From the NCBI GenBank assembly GCA_934140005.1, contig CAKPBB010000024.1, forward strand, positions 1-24,129: 24,129 bases of DNA, in the 5' to 3' direction. The notes beneath the pieces were generated by a model. The model worked only from the letters and a program-made list of their open reading frames with translations, searched no databases and was not told the origin of the DNA. A program made the position numbers and the translations under genes. This DNA comes from an uncultured Clostridia bacterium (GTDB lineage Bacteria > Bacillota > Clostridia > TANB77 > CAG-508). Below are positions 1-7,091 of this stretch, one piece after another (position 1 is the first letter of the stretch; the number at the start of each line of letters is the position of its first letter).

Positions 1-173
1 CAAGCAGCATCTTCTTGAGCTATTTTTGCGTTCTTAGCTTGTGTTAGCACTCCATTTTCTCCAATTGTTGCATTTAAGCTTACACCTGCAAGTATTAACA
101 TTACAATTATTGTTATTACGAGTGCAATCAGAGTAATACCAGCATTTTTATACACTTTTTTCATCTTTTGCAT
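1..173 (-). CDS. Prepilin-like protein, N-terminal part (cut by window edge)
   Basis: Only the first 57 codons are inside the window; the C-terminus lies beyond position 1. The protein begins MQKMKKVYKNAG followed by ITLIALVITIIVMLILAGVS, a short basic leader, a Gly and a long hydrophobic helix, as in type IV prepilins and type II secretion pseudopilins processed by a PilD-type peptidase. The usual mature Phe+1 and Glu+5 are Ile and Ala here; this ITLIALV variant is, from general knowledge, common and often multicopy in gut Clostridia. After the helix come NATIGENGVLTQAKNAK and an alanine-rich stretch. The start is set by GGAG eight bases upstream of the ATG; a second ATG three codons in is less well placed. 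A near-consensus promoter lies about 30 bases further upstream. Pilin, pseudopilin or another surface protein cannot be decided from the N-terminus alone. Confidence 0.75.
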   Translation of the reverse strand, partial: MQKMKKVYKNAGITLIALVITIIVMLILAGVSLNATIGENGVLTQAKNAKIAQEDAA

Positions 174-208
174 GTTTTTTTCTCCTTTTTAATTTTTTAT
201 GTAAAAAT

Positions 209-237
209 ATTATATGATATGTGCAATCATTTTGCAA
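209..237 (-). promoter_or_regulatory. Sigma-A promoter of the prepilin-like gene
   Basis: On the minus strand TTGCAA (237-232), a 17-base spacer and a perfect TATAAT (214-209) predict a start near 202 and a leader of about 30 bases. TTGCAA is self-complementary. Read on the plus strand, the same hexamer is followed 17 bases later by ATTAAT (255-260), a weak -10 that could serve the divergent gene at 300. Confidence 0.65.
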
Positions 238-299
238 GCACTTTTGGGTACATCATTAATTGTTTTTTTAGGTTAAAATAATTGCAGGAGGTAACATAT

Positions 300-515
300 A
301 TGGAGAAATTACACATACCACAAAATCATAGTGGATTAACAAAAACTATACGCATTCCAGAGGACATGATTGCCAAAATTCAAAGTTTAGCTGAACTAAA
401 AAATTTATCATTTAATAAAACTGTTACCGCCTTATTACAATTTAGTTTAGAAAACCTTGATGAACCTGATAAAGGTGATATGGAAAAACATGCAAAGGAT
501 CAACATCCTATATAG
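300..515 (+). CDS. Small ribbon-helix-helix (Arc/CopG-like) protein
   Basis: A 71-residue protein. AGGAGG at 286-291, eight bases before the ATG at 300, fixes this start over an upstream TTG. Residues about 15-53 have a ribbon-helix-helix pattern: a short strand (KTIRIPED), a helix (MIAKIQSLAELKN), a turn (LSFN) and a second helix (KTVTALLQFSLENL). The C-terminal tail is hydrophilic and ends in KHAKDQHPI. Such proteins bind operators as dimers, often as autoregulators or antitoxins. No toxin partner is adjacent: the upstream gene is divergent and the downstream gene lies on the other strand behind two terminators. It therefore looks like a solitary regulator. The fold call rests on the pattern only. 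Confidence 0.6.
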   Translation: MEKLHIPQNHSGLTKTIRIPEDMIAKIQSLAELKNLSFNKTVTALLQFSLENLDEPDKGDMEKHAKDQHPI

Positions 516-550
516 TTTTTTGTCCATTATGTATATAGAGTGAGTATATT

Positions 551-590
551 AGCACATATTAATTTTAATATGTGCTAATTTTATTTTTTT
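551..590 (+). terminator. Terminator of the ribbon-helix-helix gene
   Basis: AGCACATATTAA (551-562) pairs perfectly with TTAATATGTGCT (565-576) and is followed by an AATTTTATTTTTTT tract. It lies 36 bases after the stop codon. Confidence 0.75.
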
Positions 591-670
591 ATTCTATTCA
601 TGATATAGATAAATAAATCTAAGTTAATATTTTTTATTTAAAATATAAAAATAGAAGTTTCCTATAATAT

Positions 671-711
671 AAAAAAATAGTGAATTAAAAATATTTCTAA
701 TTCACTATTTT
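671..711 (-). terminator. Terminator of adhE
   Basis: A 14-bp perfect stem, AAAATAGTGAATTA (674-687) with TAATTCACTATTTT (698-711), has a 10-base loop. On the minus strand the stem runs into seven T. It lies about 100 bases beyond the adhE stop codon. The stem is AT-rich, but the position and T tract fit. The sequence from 712 to 807 is AT-rich and shows nothing else. Confidence 0.6.
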
Positions 712-807
712 CTATAAAATCTCTATAAATTTCTTAAACAATCTATTGATATTTTCATATTATCTTATTTATAAATTATAAATTATAAATCTTAAATACT
801 TATTATT

Positions 808-3417
808 TTAGTATAAAGGATTTCCATAATATGCATCTAATAATAATTGCTTAATTTCTGATACTAAAGGAACTCTTGGATTAACAGTTGTACATTGATC
901 AGAAAATGCTTTATCTGCTAAACTATCAACTTTAGCTAAAAATTCTGCTTCATCAATTCCACACTCTCTAATTGATTGTGGTTCTCCAACTCTTATGCTT
1001 AAATCTTTTATAGCTAAAACTAAAGATTTAACACCTTCTTCTGTTGTAGAAGCATTTAATCCGAATCTTTTTGCTACATGAGCTAATTTTTCATTTGCAA
1101 TATAATGATCATATTTTGGCCAAGAAACAAATTTTGTTGGCATTTCACCATTATATTTCATAACATAAGGTAACATTATTGAATTTGCTCTACCATGTGG
1201 AATATGGAATTCAGCACCTAATTTATGTGCTATAGAGTGATTTACACCTAAAAATGCATTTGTAAATGCCATACCTGCTATACAACTTGCATTATGCATT
1301 TTTTCTCTTGCAACTTTACAATTTTCACCTTTATATGATTCCTCTAAATAATCAAATACAAGTTCCATTGCTTTTTCTGCCAAACCATCTGTATAATCAG
1401 ATGCCATAACAGAAATATAAGCTTCTAAAGCATGTGTTAAAACATCCATACCTGTATCTGCTACTAATTTTGATGGCAATGTCATAACTAAATTTGGGTC
1501 TACTATTGCAACATCTGGTGTCAATTCATAATCTGCCAAAGGATATTTCATATTTCTCTTTTTGTCTGTAATAACTGCAAATGATGTTACTTCTGAACCA
1601 GTTCCTGAAGTAGTAGGAATTGCAACCATTTTGCATTTCACTCCAAGTTTAGGGAATTTATAAGTTCTCTTTCTTATATCCATAAACTTAAGTTTTAAGC
1701 CTTCTGGATCTGCTTCTGGATGTTCATAAAATAACCACATTCCTTTTGCTGCATCAATTGCACTACCACCACCAAGAGCAATAATTGCATCTGGTTCAAA
1801 GTTTTTCATTGCTTCAACACCTTTATTTATTGTATCAAAAGATGGATCTGGTTCTACCTCTGAAAAGATTTCTGAATGTGTATAAATTTCTCTTTTTCTT
1901 AAATGATATAAAATCTTGTCTACATAACCAAATTTTACCATTGATTGATCTGTAACGATAAATACTCTAGAAATATCTGGCATTTTTTCAAGATAACTAA
2001 TTGAACCTGCCTCAAAATAAATCTTTTCTGGAACTTTAAACCATTGCATATTAACCCTCCTTTTAGCAACTCTTTTTAAATTTATTAAGTTTACTGATGA
2101 TACATTTGCTGTTGTTGAATTTCCACCAAAAGTACCACATCCAAGAGTTAATGATGGCATATTTGTATTATAAATATCTCCTATAGCACCATGTGTTGAT
2201 GGAGAATTAACAATAATTCTTCCTGTTTTTACAGTTTTAGAAAATTCTAATATAGTTTGTTTATCTTCAGAATGAATAACTGCTGAATGTCCCATTCCTG
2301 CATATCTAATCAACTTATCTGCTAATGCAATTCCTTCATCTTTTCCATCTACAACATAGTATGCAAGTACTGGACTTAATTTTTCTTTTGAAAATGGATG
2401 ATCATCTCCTACGCCATTTTCCCAAGCTACAATTACTTTTGTATCTTCTGGTACTGAAAATCCAGACCATTCAGCGATTGTTTTTGGACTTTGTCCTGCA
2501 ATCTCTCCTCTTAATTTGTTTCCTTTTTCAGGGTCAAACATTCTATTTTGTAATTTCCATCTTTCATCATCATTAACAAAATAGCATTTTGCTTCTTTCA
2601 TCAATCTTTCAAATTCTGGTGCTATTTCTCTATCAACTATAACAGCTTGCTCTGATGCACAAATCATTCCATTATCAAATGACTTTGACATTACTAAATC
2701 TGTTACAGATGTTTTTAAATTAGCTGTTTTATCTATATAGCAAGGTACATTTCCTGGTCCTACACCTAAAGCTGGTTTTCCAGATGAATATGCTGCCTTT
2801 ACCATTCCAGAACCACCTGTTGCCAAAATTAAATCAACACCTGGGTGATCCATAAGTAAGCTTGTTGCAGTAACAGATGGTTTTTCTATCCATAAAATGC
2901 AGTCTTCTGGTGCACCTTCTGAAACTGCTGCTTCTCTTAATATTTCTGCTGTTCTTGAACTTGATTTTTGTGCTGATGGATGAAAACCAAACACTATTAC
3001 ATTTCTAGTTTTAGCTGAAATAATTGATTTAAACATTACTGTTGATGTTGGATTTGTAACAGGAGTTACACCAGCAATTACTCCAACAGGCTCTGCTATT
3101 AAAGAATATCCTTCTTCTTCGTTTTTAGAAACTACTCCAACTGTTTTATCGTGTTTTATACTATGATATACATATTCTGATGCAAACATATTCTTTGTAA
3201 TTTTATCTTCATAAATTCCTCTGCCTGTTTCTTCAACAGCTAATTTTGCAAGTTCCATATGATGGTCTAGAGCAGCCATTGACATTTTTTTTACAATTCT
3301 ATCAACTTGCTCTTGGTCTAATTTTTTGTACTCTTCTGAAGCTTTTTTTGCTCTTTCAATTAAGCCATTGATCATATCTTCAATTTCTTTTTTCTCATTC
3401 TCTTGTATCTCTGCCAT
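808..3417 (-). CDS. adhE: Bifunctional acetaldehyde-CoA/alcohol dehydrogenase AdhE
   Basis: AdhE reduces acetyl-CoA to acetaldehyde and then to ethanol with two NADH, regenerating NAD during fermentation; the enzyme forms cytosolic helical filaments called spirosomes. The 869-residue length is normal. Residues 1 to about 440 form the CoA-dependent aldehyde dehydrogenase domain, with catalytic Cys253 in NGMICASEQ and GGSGMV near 201. After a linker (about 441-460), the iron-dependent alcohol dehydrogenase domain carries GGGSAIDAAK (549-558) and the iron ligands Asp658, His662, His727 and His741 (GMDVLTH; NHS; PHG). All key residues are present, so both activities are expected. AGGAGG lies six bases before the ATG. 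The gene stands alone with its own promoter and terminator. A Rex site would be expected in front of such a gene, but no clear Rex palindrome is visible. Confidence 0.97.
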   Translation of the reverse strand: MAEIQENEKKEIEDMINGLIERAKKASEEYKKLDQEQVDRIVKKMSMAALDHHMELAKLAVEETGRGIYEDKITKNMFASEYVYHSIKHDKTVGVVSKNEEEGYSLIAEPVGVIAGVTPVTNPTSTVMFKSIISAKTRNVIVFGFHPSAQKSSSRTAEILREAAVSEGAPEDCILWIEKPSVTATSLLMDHPGVDLILATGGSGMVKAAYSSGKPALGVGPGNVPCYIDKTANLKTSVTDLVMSKSFDNGMICASEQAVIVDREIAPEFERLMKEAKCYFVNDDERWKLQNRMFDPEKGNKLRGEIAGQSPKTIAEWSGFSVPEDTKVIVAWENGVGDDHPFSKEKLSPVLAYYVVDGKDEGIALADKLIRYAGMGHSAVIHSEDKQTILEFSKTVKTGRIIVNSPSTHGAIGDIYNTNMPSLTLGCGTFGGNSTTANVSSVNLINLKRVAKRRVNMQWFKVPEKIYFEAGSISYLEKMPDISRVFIVTDQSMVKFGYVDKILYHLRKREIYTHSEIFSEVEPDPSFDTINKGVEAMKNFEPDAIIALGGGSAIDAAKGMWLFYEHPEADPEGLKLKFMDIRKRTYKFPKLGVKCKMVAIPTTSGTGSEVTSFAVITDKKRNMKYPLADYELTPDVAIVDPNLVMTLPSKLVADTGMDVLTHALEAYISVMASDYTDGLAEKAMELVFDYLEESYKGENCKVAREKMHNASCIAGMAFTNAFLGVNHSIAHKLGAEFHIPHGRANSIMLPYVMKYNGEMPTKFVSWPKYDHYIANEKLAHVAKRFGLNASTTEEGVKSLVLAIKDLSIRVGEPQSIRECGIDEAEFLAKVDSLADKAFSDQCTTVNPRVPLVSEIKQLLLDAYYGNPLY

Positions 3418-3450
3418 TTTTATCCTCCTCGTATATATTCCTTAGTGTAT

Positions 3451-3479
3451 AGTATATACATAATTCAAATTTAATTCAA
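3451..3479 (-). promoter_or_regulatory. Sigma-A promoter of adhE
   Basis: On the minus strand TTGAAT (3479-3474), a 17-base spacer and TATACT (3456-3451) predict a start near 3444 and a leader of about 27 bases before the ATG, with AGGAGG in between. The remaining upstream sequence to 3619 is AT-rich with no further structure that I can support. Confidence 0.65.
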
Positions 3480-3619
3480 CAATTTGTAAAATTATTTTTT
3501 TAAGAGCAATTTTTATTCAATAAATTATTCATGTACAAAATAAGAACTTTCCTTTAAAAATAAAATATTACTTAAACTTTGAATTGCGAAAATTAAAGCT
3601 TCATATTTTCCTAGCACGC

Positions 3620-3647
3620 AAAAAAAGAGGCCTCCTAAAAAGCCTCT
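3620..3647 (-). terminator. Terminator of the M23 peptidase gene
   Basis: On the minus strand AGAGGC (3647-3642) pairs with GCCTCT (3631-3626) across a 10-base loop and is followed by a run of T (A run at 3620-3625 on the plus strand). It lies 17 bases after the stop codon. It is one of the few GC-containing hairpins in this AT-rich window. Confidence 0.8.
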
Positions 3648-3663
3648 AATATACATACTAACA

Positions 3664-4722
3664 CTATCTATATAAATAATTTTGTGGGTTTACTGGTGTA
3701 TTATTGATTCTTATTTCCAAATGTAAATGTGGTCCCGTTGAATTTCCTGTTGAACCAACAGCTCCAATTATATCTGATGAATCAACTTCATCACCAACTG
3801 AAACATATAATTCATTACAATGTCCATAATAAGATTGAACTCCATTTCCATGGTCAATTATAATTAACTTACCATAAGAACCTTTCCAATCTGCATATAC
3901 AACTGTACCTGATGCAATAGGTGAAAAACCTGTTCCAAGTGCTGTTGCAATATCTAGACCTGTATGTGCACTACTTCTAACACTACTTACACTACCAAAT
4001 CTGGAACTAATCATTCCACTAACTGGTTGTGATAAAGTTAAACCATCTAAACTGCCTGTTGAAGCAAGAGTTGCTGTACTTTGCATTGCAGCAAATTGTT
4101 TTGCTCTTAATGCTTCTGCAGCTTTTCTTTCTTCCTCTTCAGCAATTCTTCTTTGTTCTTCTTCGTAAGCTTGTGTTTTTTCTGCTTTTATTTCGTTCAA
4201 TGTTGCTAAAGCTTCATCTGAATTAGCTATTTTCAATTCTGTTGTATAAACAGTATTGATTCCTAAATCTAATTCAACACCTTCTTTAACATCTTCTTTG
4301 ACTTGTTGTACTACTGCATTTGCTTCATCTTCTGAACCAACTTCTGTTTTTTGTTCTCCATCTACTGTAATTGCAAAGGTTTTATAAGTAATAATTGAAT
4401 TTTTTTCGACAGCTAATAGTACTTCTTTTTCTTTATTTTCTTCCCCTCTATTTACTAGCTTTAATTCATAAGTTGGTAATACTTTTGCATCAATAAATGC
4501 AATATTACCTGTTGTGTCATTTATATAATTATCAATTTTCTTTTCTAATTTATTTTTGTCTAAAATATATCCTAGAGTCTCACCTGCTATTGTGACTTTA
4601 TATGCAGGTTTATATTTAATGAATACTGCTGTTAAGATTATTGTAGTTCCTACTAGAACTATCTTTAGGGCCTTGAAAGTTTCTTTTGTGTAATATTTAA
4701 CCCATTTTCCTAAAATAAATAT
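3664..4722 (-). CDS. Membrane-anchored M23 (LytM-type) peptidase, non-AUG start
   Basis: The frame is open from codon ATA at 4722 to the TAG at 3664 (352 codons), but the first ATG, GTG or TTG is a TTG at 4236, inside the protein. Translation from there would lose the membrane anchor and much of the ectodomain. From 4722 the product has a basic start with GKWVKYYTKE, a transmembrane helix (about residues 18-37), an extracytoplasmic region of about 120 residues, a charged helical linker (QRRIAEEEERKAAEALRAKQ, about 191-210) and a C-terminal M23 domain. That domain has the zinc ligands His253 and Asp257 (HTGLD) and catalytic His332 with zinc ligand His334 (HLHLEI), so it should cut peptidoglycan peptides outside the membrane. 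AGGAG precedes the ATA by five bases and an alternative ATT (4716) by eleven. A consensus promoter sits 45 bases upstream. A lost base near an out-of-frame ATG (4705) is the alternative. Confidence 0.75.
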   Translation of the reverse strand: MFILGKWVKYYTKETFKALKIVLVGTTIILTAVFIKYKPAYKVTIAGETLGYILDKNKLEKKIDNYINDTTGNIAFIDAKVLPTYELKLVNRGEENKEKEVLLAVEKNSIITYKTFAITVDGEQKTEVGSEDEANAVVQQVKEDVKEGVELDLGINTVYTTELKIANSDEALATLNEIKAEKTQAYEEEQRRIAEEEERKAAEALRAKQFAAMQSTATLASTGSLDGLTLSQPVSGMISSRFGSVSSVRSSAHTGLDIATALGTGFSPIASGTVVYADWKGSYGKLIIIDHGNGVQSYYGHCNELYVSVGDEVDSSDIIGAVGSTGNSTGPHLHLEIRINNTPVNPQNYLYR

Positions 4723-4766
4723 TCACTCTCCTTTTCTTACTATTTTTTTTGCGTCACATAAATAAT

Positions 4767-4795
4767 ATTATACACTTAATTTTTAATTGTTGCAA
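4767..4795 (-). promoter_or_regulatory. Sigma-A promoter of the M23 peptidase gene
   Basis: On the minus strand TTGCAA (4795-4790), a 17-base spacer and TATAAT (4772-4767) predict a start near 4760. This puts the predicted start of transcription upstream of the long frame, which supports translation beginning near 4722 and not at the internal TTG at 4236. Confidence 0.7.
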
Positions 4796-5030
4796 GTCTT
4801 ATTTTTTCGTTTATAAATAGTATAAGGAGATTATTCCAAATTATTCGTATCCATTCTTTCCATTTTTTAGCATTGCTTTCACATAGTCTTATTTTCTCAT
4901 TTTTTCTCTTTTTTTCTATATGTTTGATTTTGTAAGTTTTGCTATTTTTCACTTTTTTACCAATTTTTCTTATTAAAATATACTCAAATATTTAATTAAA
5001 ATGATTTTTTTAACTAATAATATATTAAAG
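4796..5030. other. AT-rich gap with no recognised feature
   Basis: This is a pyrimidine-rich stretch (runs of T on the plus strand) between the M23 promoter and the DUF2207 terminator. I see no frame with an SD site, no tRNA-like fold and no repeat beyond simple AT-richness. Confidence 0.5.
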
Positions 5031-5075
5031 AAAAAACGAAATTTTGATTAAATTTCAAAAATTTCGTTTTTCTTT
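5031..5075 (-). terminator. Terminator of the DUF2207 gene
   Basis: AAAAACGAAATTTTGA (from 5032) pairs with TCAAAAATTTCGTTTTT (to 5071) with one bulged base, and both sides end in T-rich tracts on their own strand. On the minus strand it lies about 30 bases after the DUF2207 stop codon. Confidence 0.65.
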
Positions 5076-5101
5076 TCTATATATTTTGCACTTCAAGCGT
5101 T

Positions 5102-6973
5102 TTAACGGCCACCACCGCCGCCGCCGCCGGCACCTCCGCCACCGAAGCTACCACCACCAGAAGAGAATCCTCCTCCGCCTCCAGAGCCAGATGAGTTTAT
5201 TGAACTTGCAACAATACTTCTAGATATAGGAGCTTCTATTGCAGAAGAAATATTAACATTAGACATAACATACATTACATGCATTCTGTCATTAAAATAA
5301 TCATTATTAACCATTTCTGGATATCTTACTTTCAATTGTTTAATTACCTTATCTGCAATTCCAAAAGCTGTAGCATAAACTAAATATTTTTCCCAAAGCA
5401 CTAATTCAGGCACTTCTCTTTCATTTAGCATAGAAAAGTCTTCCATATATTTTTTCAAACCTTTCCATTCTTCTCTTCTATCAGTACCTTCTTGAGTTAA
5501 CCCTCTATTTTTGTTAGCTAAAATAATATATAAAACAGCCAATATTCCTGCTAAAATTCCTAATCCTGCAAGTAGTAACCAGTCTACAAAAGCAACAAGA
5601 AATGTAGAAGCAAAAAACATACCAAATACTATTGCTACTGCCTTTACTATATATAAACCAGACTTATTGGCAGCTGCTCTATCGTACATACCACTATCTT
5701 CATTTTCATCTTTTGCATACATATTTATTTTCATTATGAAATCATTTATGATTGAAGGATGGCTATTAGAATATTTTTCAAATACTTTCATATTGAATTT
5801 ATCACTTGAACCAGCTACTCTTTTCAAGTAGTTCAATACTTCTATTTCATCTCTTTTCAATTCAGCTACTTCATTTTTCAAAATAATATTCACGTCTTTT
5901 TTATTATTTGGATTGGTTTCAAATTCTATAAATCCTTTTAATGCTAAATCCATCATTGTAGCTGAAACTACCTGTGCTGTTGGAAAACTTCTATTAAAAT
6001 AATATAAAAATGCAGCTTCACCTGGTGTTGATTTTTCATCTGGAATATCCCTAAAATAATCTAACTTTTGACTTGGAACTATTTTGGCTGTATTTTGTAT
6101 TTTACGAATATTTACCGCATTTAAAACAACACATGCAACTGTGAGAATTGCATATATTCCATAAAACATTCTTTTTTGTTGTGCTTCTTCCTCTCTTGCC
6201 TTTTCTCTTTCTAAATTAGCTTTATTTGCCCAGTTTGTTTCTTCAGAAATTATATTTTCAAGTTTATTACTATTGATTTCATTTGTAGAAAGTGGAAAAA
6301 TGTTATTTGGAGTAGCAATTCTAACTTCCAAATAATCACTAGTTCTTAAATTTGTCACTTCAAATTTTACTGTGTCAAGTGATGGCTTCGTTATATTTCC
6401 ATTTAATGGTCCATGTGCCCATATTCTTAAATCTTCTATATTGTCAACTTGTTTAGGTAATTTAATTGTTCCACTAACACTATTAGCAGGAATTGAAAAA
6501 TCATATCCAACAAATTGCCAATATAATTCTGAACAATCATTATAATTTTTTATAATATCTTTTACTGTATAGCTTATTTCAAAATTTCTTGTTTCTGTAC
6601 TTGTTGCTGAAACTCCCCATGCAATTTCAAATAATCCGTCACTATTTTCTAGTGCATAAAAACAATCTTTTGTAACATGATACATTAAACTATCTATTTG
6701 TTCAAACTCTTTTCTAGCACCATTTGTCGTTTCTAAAATTGAAACATTTTCAAATAAATCTGAATCATATTTAAATGTTTTAAATAAAGTATTTGTATCA
6801 CTTAATTTTACTCTCCAATTTTCAGTTACATTCATATCGCCATTTTCCATTAGTTCTACTGAAAAATCTAAATACTTTAATTCTTGTTCACCGGCAAAGC
6901 TATTTGGTACAAACAGTAGTATCCAAAAAACAACCAGAACTAAAATAAAAACAACCGATTTTATTTTCTTCAT
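5102..6973 (-). CDS. DUF2207 family membrane protein with Gly-rich tail
   Basis: A 623-residue predicted membrane protein of the DUF2207 (YciQ-like) family, whose function is not established. The start at 6973 has GGGGAG seven bases upstream; an in-frame extension to 7045 would run into an inverted repeat and lacks an SD. A signal peptide (MKKIKSVVFILVL to NSFAG, about 1-27) leads into an extracytoplasmic beta-rich domain (about 28-265). A transmembrane helix near 268-290 follows, then a cytoplasmic segment beginning QKLDYFRDIPDEKSTPGEAA, a hydrophobic pair of helices near 440-490, and the typical RREEWKGLKKYMEDFSMLNE stretch with a conserved helical end. The last 30 or so residues are almost only Gly and Ser, encoded by a local GC-rich patch. 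It lies downstream of smc on the same strand, 118 bases apart. Confidence 0.8.
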   Translation of the reverse strand: MKKIKSVVFILVLVVFWILLFVPNSFAGEQELKYLDFSVELMENGDMNVTENWRVKLSDTNTLFKTFKYDSDLFENVSILETTNGARKEFEQIDSLMYHVTKDCFYALENSDGLFEIAWGVSATSTETRNFEISYTVKDIIKNYNDCSELYWQFVGYDFSIPANSVSGTIKLPKQVDNIEDLRIWAHGPLNGNITKPSLDTVKFEVTNLRTSDYLEVRIATPNNIFPLSTNEINSNKLENIISEETNWANKANLEREKAREEEAQQKRMFYGIYAILTVACVVLNAVNIRKIQNTAKIVPSQKLDYFRDIPDEKSTPGEAAFLYYFNRSFPTAQVVSATMMDLALKGFIEFETNPNNKKDVNIILKNEVAELKRDEIEVLNYLKRVAGSSDKFNMKVFEKYSNSHPSIINDFIMKINMYAKDENEDSGMYDRAAANKSGLYIVKAVAIVFGMFFASTFLVAFVDWLLLAGLGILAGILAVLYIILANKNRGLTQEGTDRREEWKGLKKYMEDFSMLNEREVPELVLWEKYLVYATAFGIADKVIKQLKVRYPEMVNNDYFNDRMHVMYVMSNVNISSAIEAPISRSIVASSINSSGSGGGGGFSSGGGSFGGGGAGGGGGGGR

Positions 6974-7020
6974 AAGTAATCTCCCCTTTTTATTTTTACT
7001 GCAATTCACAGTATATATAA

Positions 7021-7076
7021 GTTTATAATATATTGTACTTTGCACATAAAATGCACAAAGTCAATATATTATAAAC
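7021..7076. repeat. 56-nt inverted repeat between smc and the DUF2207 gene
   Basis: GTTTATAATATATTG (7021-7035) is matched exactly by CAATATATTATAAAC (7062-7076), and inside these ACTTTG (7037-7042) is matched by CAAAGT (7056-7061). That gives a 21-bp stem with one unpaired base and a 13-base loop. There is no T run after the stem on the minus strand, so it is not a standard terminator. It lies 15 bases after the smc stop codon and in the presumed leader or promoter region of the DUF2207 gene, for which I could not find a convincing -35/-10 pair. Confidence 0.7.
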
Positions 7077-7091
7077 CAAACATTATAACCT

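Noticed and set aside
300..515. The ribbon-helix-helix protein as the missing antitoxin of ndoA
   Set aside because: It lies 21 kb away, has its own terminator, and its sequence does not show the NdoAI pattern beyond the shared fold type.
3457..3500. Possible Rex operator upstream of adhE (TTGTTGAATTAAATTTG region)
   Set aside because: One half resembles TTGTTAA but the opposite half-site TTAACAA is missing; not better than chance in AT-rich DNA.
4701..4726. GTG (4726) or ATG (4705) as start of the M23 gene
   Set aside because: Both are out of frame with the gene and meet a stop after a few codons; the GTG is also only one base from the SD.
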